A stretch of DNA of 10,698 nt from an uncultured Candidatus Melainabacteria bacterium (lineage in GTDB: Bacteria; Cyanobacteriota; Vampirovibrionia; Gastranaerophilales; Gastranaerophilaceae). Below are positions 1 to 6,315 of the stretch, piece after piece. The number at the start of each line of letters is the position of its first letter. Position 1 is the first letter of the stretch. The notes under the pieces are model-generated. The model did not search any database. It worked only from the letters and a program-made list of their open reading frames with translations, and was not told the DNA's origin. The DNA is taken from positions 1-10,698 of the forward strand of contig CALBKW010000108.1 of NCBI GenBank assembly GCA_937895785.1, in the 5' to 3' direction. A program made the translations under genes and the position numbers.

Positions 1-24
1 CAACCGCGCCTTACTTTTTAAAAT

Positions 25-1707
25 TTATGTACCATAATATTCAATTGCATTTAAATCATCTTTCCAATTCATGTGGTCTTTAATCATTGAAATTGTTTTT
101 GGAAAATGTTGTTGCAAGTATTGCATACGAGTTCCAAGAGCTTCGATTTGACCGTCAGAGTATGTGTTTGTAATAGCATTAGTTTCAGCTACTACCTCAC
201 CTAAGCCACCCCATTTTCCGCCGTAGTGACCTTTTGCTTGTGTAAAGTAGCTTATGTGTTCTCTTTCAGGGTCAGAGTGAGTTGCGTTGAATTTTTCGCG
301 CTCTTCAATGTATGTTTTTTGAATATCTTTGTTGTCTGAATATAATGCGTGAGCAGTGTTTTGCAAATATTTTCTGCCATTTTTAACTTGAAAATCTTTA
401 GCGTGACCTAATTCATGTAAAAATACCATCAAATCATCACCTACGCTAATATTTTTAGTTAAAGGTGAGTAACCTGATGCTAAAACTTCATCTTTATCCT
501 TGCCTTTAAGTTTCTTTACTGATTCAACAACTTCAAAAAGTTCTTCTCCTGGAACTTTTTTCAAAACATTGACAATTTCTTCTTTTTTGCCCTTAAATTT
601 TTTATTGAAGTTAATTTCAGTTTCTGTTTCGTGGTGCAGATCTTTTACTGTCATTTTTTTATCATCTACGGTAATGTCGTATTTGTAACCATTTTGTGAA
701 GAGATAAAGTGGTTGTCATCTACAACTTCAAACGATTGAGAACGACCCATTAATACTTTGCCGTTTGCATCTGTAATCTTGTAGTCAATTATTCTGTTTC
801 CCTTCGGATCGTCTTCGTACAAGAACTGAGTGCGTGTGCCGTCTTCAGATTTCATATCTTTTTTAATTGATTTTATACCTGTTTTTTTGTCTACAGTAGC
901 TTTTGCAAGTTGTTCTTTCTTTCCGTTTGCATAAACAACCTCAACATCATACATACCTTTAATTTCAGACGGTGTTATAATTTCTTGTTTAACCATTTTT
1001 CCGTCTTTATCTTTTGTTGTAACGACTTGCTTTTCGGTGACTAAAAATTTAGTTTTTGTGTCGTAGTTTTGAACTTTCTCTATTTCTCGGTTGTTTTTGT
1101 AATCTTTTGTTTGAGTTTTTACTTGAACTGGAAAATGTCCAGATTTTTCTGAAACAGTTTCTTCAAGCAATCTGCCATTGTCTGCATCAAACTTGTAATA
1201 TTTGCCAAGAGGTGTTTGTGCGTTTATTGTTTCGTCTAAGTTTGATAAATTTTCAGGCTCAAATCCGATTGTAAATTCTTTTAATGGTTCAAATTTATTT
1301 TGTATAAATCGTGTAGCTTTACGACCGTTTGGAATACTATCCATTGCCTTGAATACGCGGTCGTAAAATTCAGGACCGTCAGCTCTTTCATTTTTCATTT
1401 GATAAATAGGTGCCATATTATAAAAATCAAAGTCTGAACCGTCTTTGAAATGTTTTACAACGTCAACATCAATTGCACCTTGTTTGTATAAATATTTGAA
1501 TTGGCAAGTTTCAGCAAAATCGTAAGTTTTGCCTTTTCCATTATTTATTTGTGAAAATTCACTCATTGCATTTTGAACATCATCGTCAGAACGCTTTTGA
1601 AAAGTGTCTTGAATTGGCTCATTTAAGTCCGCATATTTTTCTTGTTTTTGAGGAGCCTTATTTGTTCCGATTTTGGGTAAATTTATTTTAATTCCACCGA
1701 TTTCCAT
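25..1707 (-). CDS. Putative zinc metalloprotease with ATLF (anthrax lethal factor)-like C-terminal domain
   Basis: 560 residues, complete, ATG to TAA, with no signal peptide or membrane segment, so it is either cytoplasmic or exported by a route without a Sec signal. The C-terminal ~130 residues hold HELGH (431-435), a zinc-protease HExxH site, preceded by the hydrophobic strand MVFL. About 70 residues later comes E504-VVA-E508, the expected glutamate ligand region, then a helix with PKTISMIKDHM. From memory, anthrax lethal factor has HEFGH, EFFAE and PKTFQFINDQI in the same order, so I call an ATLF/M34-like fold; this is a remembered motif match, not a search. Y487 or Y495 could play the catalytic tyrosine. 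Residues ~190-370 are lysine- and aspartate-rich beta-type sequence with short YD/DxxGK units; residues 1-60 look disordered. AGGG lies 9 bases before the ATG. The substrate is unknown. I am confident of the metalloprotease site and less sure of the ATLF assignment. Confidence 0.72.
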   Translation of the reverse strand: MEIGGIKINLPKIGTNKAPQKQEKYADLNEPIQDTFQKRSDDDVQNAMSEFSQINNGKGKTYDFAETCQFKYLYKQGAIDVDVVKHFKDGSDFDFYNMAPIYQMKNERADGPEFYDRVFKAMDSIPNGRKATRFIQNKFEPLKEFTIGFEPENLSNLDETINAQTPLGKYYKFDADNGRLLEETVSEKSGHFPVQVKTQTKDYKNNREIEKVQNYDTKTKFLVTEKQVVTTKDKDGKMVKQEIITPSEIKGMYDVEVVYANGKKEQLAKATVDKKTGIKSIKKDMKSEDGTRTQFLYEDDPKGNRIIDYKITDANGKVLMGRSQSFEVVDDNHFISSQNGYKYDITVDDKKMTVKDLHHETETEINFNKKFKGKKEEIVNVLKKVPGEELFEVVESVKKLKGKDKDEVLASGYSPLTKNISVGDDLMVFLHELGHAKDFQVKNGRKYLQNTAHALYSDNKDIQKTYIEEREKFNATHSDPEREHISYFTQAKGHYGGKWGGLGEVVAETNAITNTYSDGQIEALGTRMQYLQQHFPKTISMIKDHMNWKDDLNAIEYYGT

Positions 1708-1739
1708 TATCTTTATCCCTAATAAAATTGTTTTTTCTT

Positions 1740-1768
1740 ATTATAACATTTTTGCCGAATTTTTACAA
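1740..1768 (-). promoter_or_regulatory. Sigma-70-type promoter of the metalloprotease gene
   Basis: On the minus strand there is a perfect -10 TATAAT (complement of 1740-1745) and a -35 TTGTAA (complement of 1763-1768, 4 of 6 consensus bases), separated by exactly 17 bases. The predicted transcript would start near 1733, giving a leader of about 26 bases that contains the AGGG ribosome binding site. It lies between the end of the upstream glycosyltransferase gene and this gene, so the protease can be transcribed separately from its neighbour. Confidence 0.65.
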
Positions 1769-1787
1769 TAAATTGTTACGATTGTAA
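1763..1787. promoter_or_regulatory. Inverted repeat over the -35 box, candidate operator
   Basis: TTACAAT (1763-1769) and ATTGTAA (1781-1787) form perfect 7-base arms with an 11-base spacer. A near copy of the right arm, ATTGTTA, lies between them at 1772-1778. The left arm covers the predicted -35 box of the protease promoter, which is where a repressor site would be expected. As a minus-strand RNA hairpin it could also mark the end of the upstream gene's transcript, but no T-run follows. The AT-rich context makes chance symmetry possible. Confidence 0.35.
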
Positions 1788-1789
1788 TG

Positions 1790-3658
1790 CTATTTATGTT
1801 CTATTTTTATAATGTCGCTTATGTCGCCAAAACTTGTTTTTATAACTTGGTAATCATTTTGGTATAATTCTTGAGGAGCGTTAAGTTTGACTTCAGCTCT
1901 AGTAATATAGTAAATTTTGCTCAGATATGCTTTGTCTGTATCTGTTATTACGTTGTTTTCAAACTTGTAAAAATCTCGTATTCTTTTGGGCTGAATATGC
2001 ATAAAATAAAGAGTTTGTGGATTATCTTTTGCCTTTGCGTTTACGGTATTTGTTATATTTTCAAAACTGCATTCAGTTTTTGTGCTGTTATTGAAAGTTT
2101 GAGTGTGTAGTATAAAAATTAATACTAAGATTACGACTATTCTTGAAAGCAGAGTCTTGTTTTTTGATAACAATTTGCATAAAATTATTGCAAAAAGTGA
2201 AATATAAAGAGGATAAAGCACTATAAAGTAGTAAATTGTCAAAAGCGGTCTTATTAGTGACACCAAGATTGCAATTATCCAAAACGAACAAAGTGTAAAA
2301 ATGCCATATTTTACGTATATTTTTTCCGAAGAGTTTTCTTTGTTTTGGTAAAAGTAAACAAAACAAAAAATCGCAAAAAACAGTAAAACAAGTAAATTTC
2401 CGAAGTTTGAACTTGCAATATGCGTAACAAGCGTAAATGTTGTTTCCTTTAGATGTGTATTAAAACCTTCTCTACCAGTAAGAGTTTTTACAAAATTTAT
2501 TAGTAAATAAGGAACAAAGGTTGCAAATATGAATATATGGCATAGCGTAAATTTAAAATATTTTCCAAATTTTTCTTTATTTTTTATAAAAGTAATATTT
2601 CCATAAATGAAATTTGTAAGTAGCAAGAACAACCCGAAAAGGTGTGTATTTATCATAATAGAAGAGGTTAAAAATAGTTTCCAAAAATTCTTTTTGCTTG
2701 AACTTTTCAAATAATCAAACAAACTCATAATAACAAATGGTGCGATTAAAAGGATTAATGAGTATCCCCTTAGTTCTTGCGAGTAGCAAATATGGTAAAT
2801 TGAAACAGATGCCATAAATGTGGCTAAAATAGCAGATTTTTGATTGGAAAATCTGTTTGTCAAAATATAAATGCCTAATACACCAATACTGCCAAATATT
2901 ACGGGAATTAATCGCATAAATTCAATAGTTAATGGTGCGAAGCAAGTATATATTTTCATTATTAAGTAGAAAAATGAAGGATTCCCTGGATCTATAAAGA
3001 TTGAACTTATAGGATAAATATGGCTTGCTGGGAGGTTAATGACAAAAACCTCGTCCCACCAAAGCGGGTAGGCTGTAAATTGATTAAACCTGCATAAAAT
3101 TGCAAAACAAAATATGCAAGCTAATAACCATTTGTTGTCAAACTCTAGCTTATCTTCAAGTAAAAAGAATCCTGAAATTAAGAAAATCCAAGTAATTACA
3201 AAAAATCTTAAATTGTAAAACAAAGCTAGAAATGATACTATGACGGTATTAAAGTTCCCTTTGTAGTTGTTTTCGAACGGTAAATTTATTTTGTTGTTTG
3301 AAATTTTTAAACTAGATTGGTTAAAGTGATAAAATTTTCTTCCTACAAAAATATCAATGCTTGAGATGTTTTTAAGAGCTTCTGTGCTATCAGAATCAAG
3401 TTCTAATTTTTCAACTTTTCCGTTTAAAACTTTTGAAATAATTACATCTTTAGCTTGATTTCTAGGTGAATAAAAGTTTTCTCCATTAATTTTAATTGCG
3501 TTTTGATATTTGTTTGTAATTTCAATATTTACCGCGACTGGCGTAAAAAGTCCGTTAAAATATGGAATATTTATTTTTTCATAATTTAGCATAATACTAA
3601 TGAAAAAACTAAATAAAGCCAATATAAAACAAACTATTCCGAACTTATTTCTACTCAT
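1790..3658 (-). CDS. Polytopic GT-C glycosyltransferase, PMT_2/ArnT-like, with N-terminal extracytoplasmic domain
   Basis: 622 residues, complete. It should transfer a sugar from a polyprenyl-phosphate donor to an acceptor on the outer face of the cytoplasmic membrane. PMT_2/ArnT-family signs are YPLWWDEVF (197-205) in the first catalytic loop, with D202/E203 as the likely catalytic acid pair, DPGNPSFFY (223-231, in the place of the family's HPPLYY) and SQELRGYS (293-300, the usual SQEARxYA). About ten or more hydrophobic segments run from ~138 to 515, then a ~105-residue soluble tail. Unusually, TM1 (~6-24) is followed by a ~110-residue polar, probably beta-rich segment (25-136) before the transferase core begins; in simple family members the acidic loop follows TM1 directly. 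The start is supported by AGAGGACTAGGG just upstream. It stands apart from the right-hand glycosylation genes and shows no close likeness to the two paralogs there. Donor and acceptor cannot be told from sequence. Confidence 0.8.
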   Translation of the reverse strand: MSRNKFGIVCFILALFSFFISIMLNYEKINIPYFNGLFTPVAVNIEITNKYQNAIKINGENFYSPRNQAKDVIISKVLNGKVEKLELDSDSTEALKNISSIDIFVGRKFYHFNQSSLKISNNKINLPFENNYKGNFNTVIVSFLALFYNLRFFVITWIFLISGFFLLEDKLEFDNKWLLACIFCFAILCRFNQFTAYPLWWDEVFVINLPASHIYPISSIFIDPGNPSFFYLIMKIYTCFAPLTIEFMRLIPVIFGSIGVLGIYILTNRFSNQKSAILATFMASVSIYHICYSQELRGYSLILLIAPFVIMSLFDYLKSSSKKNFWKLFLTSSIMINTHLFGLFLLLTNFIYGNITFIKNKEKFGKYFKFTLCHIFIFATFVPYLLINFVKTLTGREGFNTHLKETTFTLVTHIASSNFGNLLVLLFFAIFCFVYFYQNKENSSEKIYVKYGIFTLCSFWIIAILVSLIRPLLTIYYFIVLYPLYISLFAIILCKLLSKNKTLLSRIVVILVLIFILHTQTFNNSTKTECSFENITNTVNAKAKDNPQTLYFMHIQPKRIRDFYKFENNVITDTDKAYLSKIYYITRAEVKLNAPQELYQNDYQVIKTSFGDISDIIKIEHK

Positions 3659-3825
3659 TTTCCCTAGTCCTCTATCTATTTTACAATAAACAAATCAATT
3701 TTGTTTTCATATCTAGCTCAACTTTTTTTCAATAATAGTTGGTGTAAATTTTTATGTGTAACGTATTCTATTTTTATATAAAATATGCAATGATATGTTT
3801 TGTAAAAAATATAGGAGTTCTCTTT
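3659..3825. promoter_or_regulatory. Divergent intergenic region between the GT-C and PAQR genes
   Basis: These 167 bases must hold promoters for both flanking genes. Toward the GT-C gene there is a -10-like TAAAAT (complement of 3678-3683) without a convincing -35. Toward the PAQR gene the stretch is very AT-rich with several -10-like words (TATTCT at 3764-3769, TATAAA near 3777), and no pair is clearly best. GTTGGTGTAAA at 3738-3748 recurs upstream of the phosphate transporter gene on the minus strand (6253-6263). GTGTAA is repeated at 3742-3747 and 3756-3761. Confidence 0.4.
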
Positions 3826-4449
3826 ATGAATGAAGAAGTAAAATACAGCCCTGTGGAAGAATTTGCAAACGCTTTTTCTCACGCAATTGGGACATTATTA
3901 TCAATATATGGCTTAGTTTTTCTTGTTGTAACCTCTAACACTCCAACTGAAACAGCTTCAACTGCAATTTATGGTGCGACAATGGTTATTCTGTTTCAAT
4001 CATCAACCTTGTATCACGCAATGGTTAATGAAACTGCCAAAAAAGTATTTAGAAAAATTGACCACTCTGCAATATTTTTGTTAATCGCAGGAACTTATAC
4101 TCCAATATTGTTGCTAGTTGTGCCGTTTCCACATTCTGTAGCATTGCTTGCTATGACTTGGTACTTAGCAATTATGGGTATAGTTTTTTCTTGTATAACT
4201 TTAAAGTTTAAATACCTAAACACTGCTCTATACCTAGTAATGGGTTGGTTATCATTGTTTTTGATGTTCAGAATGTGGGCTTATAACCCAGTTTCTGTGT
4301 ACTACCTACTAGGTGGTGGCGTGTTATTTTCGCTAGGTTGCATATTTTATCTGCTTAAAAAAGTTCCATTTATGCACTCAATATGGCACTTGTTTGTTCT
4401 GGGAGGCGCAATATTGCACTATATGGCAGTAATGGCTCTTTTAAGATAA
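3826..4449 (+). CDS. trhA: PAQR / hemolysin III-type seven-helix membrane protein
   Basis: 207 residues from the start chosen here. The frame is open upstream to an ATG at 3754, but ATG 3826 has AGGAG at 3813-3817 with an 8-base gap, and its product opens with the family's usual EEFANAFSHAIG; the upstream extension looks like untranslated leader. The protein is almost entirely membrane, about seven segments. PAQR hallmarks are all present: STLYH64, KID79H, and H184SIWH188 near the C-terminus. By comparison with adiponectin receptors, H64, H184 and H188 would bind zinc and D79 would be catalytic. The family is thought to act as hydrolases of membrane lipids such as ceramides; bacterial members such as E. 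coli YqfA/TrhA have been linked to membrane homeostasis, and the old name 'hemolysin III' rests on little evidence. It converges on the transporter gene with no bases between the two stop codons. Confidence 0.9.
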   Translation: MNEEVKYSPVEEFANAFSHAIGTLLSIYGLVFLVVTSNTPTETASTAIYGATMVILFQSSTLYHAMVNETAKKVFRKIDHSAIFLLIAGTYTPILLLVVPFPHSVALLAMTWYLAIMGIVFSCITLKFKYLNTALYLVMGWLSLFLMFRMWAYNPVSVYYLLGGGVLFSLGCIFYLLKKVPFMHSIWHLFVLGGAILHYMAVMALLR

Positions 4450-6216
4450 TTAAGCATTGATTAAATCTGATGGAAGATATTTTTGTTTATATGTTTCAAA
4501 GTTTTGTTTAAACTCATCTTCTCCAGAAGTTTTTAATTCGTTTAAGTATCTGTGTTTGTCGAATGCTGATTGGTCAATTTGAATTAAGCAAACTGCAATG
4601 TTTGAACAATGATCTGAAACACGTTCAATGTTATTTAATACTTCTGTCAATAAGAAACCTAACTCAATTGTGCAAGTTCCGTTTTGTAATCTTTCAATGT
4701 GTTTGTTTTTAGCATCGTTGATAAGAATGTCGATTACTTGTTCAAGAGGTTCAACTTTTTTAGCCTTTTCAAGGTTATTTTCGCCGAATGCTTCAACTGT
4801 CAAATCCATAATTTCTGATAAAGCACTTGTAATTCTTTGAATTTCAGCTTTTGCTTCATCTGAGAAACTAATTTGTTTTTCATTCATATCTTTTGCAACT
4901 TTTAAGATATTTACAGCGTGGTCGCCAATTCTTTCAAAGTCACTGATGCAGTGAAGAAGTTTTGATACTTCGTGGTTATCCTTTTCAGTTAAATCTTTGC
5001 TCGAAAGTTTTACCAAGAAAGTACCTAATTTATCTTCGTACATATCAATTTTAGGTTCTTTTCTTAAAATTTTATCCATTCTCTTTTGGCTAAAGTTGTT
5101 AATCATTTTCATAGAACGGAAAAAGTTTTTCTTAGCCATAATGCCCATTTGGTCTGTCATGTTCTTACATTCTGCAATTGCAAATGTAGGAGTAACAAGT
5201 AATCTTTCGTCTAAGAAAACGGTTTCATCATCTTCATCTGATTTTGATTTAACAGCCCAGATAGCGATTTTTTCTAATTGTTTAATGAATGGTAACAACA
5301 TTACAGTAGTTGCAATGTTGAACAATGTATGGCATAACGCAATACCAACTGGGTTGATTGTGTCAGTTAAAAATTCAAAGTGAACAATCATATTGCCAAG
5401 ATAGAAAATGGTTAAGAACACGATTGTACCGATTAAGTTAAATGAAATGTGAACTGCAGTTACACGTTTTGCGTTAGTACCAACGCCGATACTAGAAAGT
5501 AAGGCTGTTGCACAAGTACCGATGTTTTGACCCATAATAATCGGGATTGCCATACCAAATGTTACGCCACCTGTCATTGATAATGCTTGTAAAATACCAA
5601 CAGAAGCGGCAGAACTTTGAATGATACCAGTGAAAACAGTACCGATTATAACACCCAAGATTGGGTTTGAAAATGCTGTCAATACGTGTGTAAATTCAGG
5701 CATATCAGCCAAAGGTTTCATTGAACCTGACATTAATTCCATACCGTACATAAGAATTGCGAAACCAATCATAATTCCGCCGACACTCTTACGCTTATCG
5801 CTTTTTGAAATCATCATTAATAAGATACCAACTAAAGCAACAAGTGGTGAGAATGATTCAGGTTTTAAAAGTCTTAAGTAAAAGTTAGAACTTTCGATAC
5901 CAGAAAGTGATAAAATCCACGCTGTAAGTGTTGTACCAACGTTAGAACCCATAATTACGCCGATTGTTTGGCTCAAATCCATAATTCCTGAGTTAACCAA
6001 ACCAACAAGCATTACTGTTAAGGCTGATGATGATTGAATTGCGATTGTGATACCAGCACCTAATGCAAGAGATTTCATTGGGTTTGATGTCATTAGTTTT
6101 AACATCTTTTCTAACTTACCGCCAGCGACTTTTTCCAAGCCGTTTGACATTACGCTCATACCATATAAAAAGAACGCTAGTCCACCTAATAGCGTAAATA
6201 CTGAAAATATATCCAT
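4450..6216 (-). CDS. Na+/phosphate cotransporter (NptA/YjbB type) with C-terminal PhoU-like domain
   Basis: 588 residues, complete, close to the usual length of this fusion family. It moves phosphate across the cytoplasmic membrane with sodium; bacterial YjbB is reported to export phosphate, so direction is open. The membrane part (1-~315) contains the two inverted Na/Pi repeats: QSSSALTVML (61-70) with GSNVGTT (90-96), and QSSAASVGIL (200-209) with GQNIGTCAT (229-237). Residues ~350-550 are helical and PhoU-like, with the paired signatures ERIGDHAVNI (428-437) and ERVSDHCSNI (531-540), which bind metal in PhoU proteins and suggest cytoplasmic control of transport. GGAAGGAA lies about 7 bases before the ATG, supporting the start. 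No pst or pho regulon genes are adjacent, so it seems to be a free-standing phosphate-balance gene with its own promoter. Confidence 0.93.
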   Translation of the reverse strand: MDIFSVFTLLGGLAFFLYGMSVMSNGLEKVAGGKLEKMLKLMTSNPMKSLALGAGITIAIQSSSALTVMLVGLVNSGIMDLSQTIGVIMGSNVGTTLTAWILSLSGIESSNFYLRLLKPESFSPLVALVGILLMMISKSDKRKSVGGIMIGFAILMYGMELMSGSMKPLADMPEFTHVLTAFSNPILGVIIGTVFTGIIQSSAASVGILQALSMTGGVTFGMAIPIIMGQNIGTCATALLSSIGVGTNAKRVTAVHISFNLIGTIVFLTIFYLGNMIVHFEFLTDTINPVGIALCHTLFNIATTVMLLPFIKQLEKIAIWAVKSKSDEDDETVFLDERLLVTPTFAIAECKNMTDQMGIMAKKNFFRSMKMINNFSQKRMDKILRKEPKIDMYEDKLGTFLVKLSSKDLTEKDNHEVSKLLHCISDFERIGDHAVNILKVAKDMNEKQISFSDEAKAEIQRITSALSEIMDLTVEAFGENNLEKAKKVEPLEQVIDILINDAKNKHIERLQNGTCTIELGFLLTEVLNNIERVSDHCSNIAVCLIQIDQSAFDKHRYLNELKTSGEDEFKQNFETYKQKYLPSDLINA

Positions 6217-6249
6217 CGTTTATTCCTTCCAAATTAAAATGTATACCAT

Positions 6250-6263
6250 GTGTTTACACCAAC
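6250..6263 (-). promoter_or_regulatory. Short near-palindrome at the predicted start of transcription
   Basis: On the minus strand GTGTAAACAC (complement of 6250-6259) has 4-base arms GTGT/ACAC around AA. It sits across the predicted transcription start (~6257) of the transporter gene and overlaps the 11-mer GTTGGTGTAAA (complement of 6253-6263) that also occurs before the PAQR gene. The position suits a repressor site, but the arms are short. Confidence 0.25.
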
Positions 6264-6292
6264 ATTATAAAAAAAAGAATTTTTTATGTCGA
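6264..6292 (-). promoter_or_regulatory. Sigma-70-type promoter of the Na+/phosphate cotransporter gene
   Basis: On the minus strand, -35 TCGACA (complement of 6287-6292, 5 of 6 consensus bases) and a perfect -10 TATAAT (complement of 6264-6269) are separated by exactly 17 bases. The spacer is almost all A and T in runs. Transcription would start near 6257, leaving a leader of about 40 bases. It is the best promoter in the window and separates the transporter gene from the upstream glycosylation operon. Confidence 0.75.
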
Positions 6293-6315
6293 TATAATGT
6301 AACGTTATCTTTATA

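Noticed and set aside
2088..2366. 92-codon minus-strand frame inside the GT-C gene
   Set aside because: Different frame of the same strand within a complete conserved gene, with no ribosome site or recognisable motif.
3754..3825. Upstream in-frame ATG giving a 231-residue PAQR protein
   Set aside because: No ribosome binding site at 3754, the added 24 residues are unlike the family N-terminus, and ATG 3826 has a well-spaced AGGAG.
4408..4417. Palindrome GCAATATTGC near the end of the PAQR gene as a terminator or protein site
   Set aside because: It is part of the conserved coding sequence, has no loop or T-run, and a 10-base palindrome is expected by chance in a window of this size.
3826..4449. 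A pore-forming hemolysin or virulence factor
   Set aside because: The hemolysin III name is historical; the zinc-site histidines and seven-helix layout identify a PAQR membrane-homeostasis protein.
4997..5383. 128-codon open frame on the plus strand inside the transporter gene
   Set aside because: It is opposite a clearly real Na/Pi gene, lacks a plausible start signal, and its product is a mirror of hydrophobic and helical codons.
6299..6307. TAACGTTA palindrome after the second paralog as an operator or terminator
   Set aside because: Only 8 bases, no loop, and a few bases outside the predicted promoter; too weak to claim.
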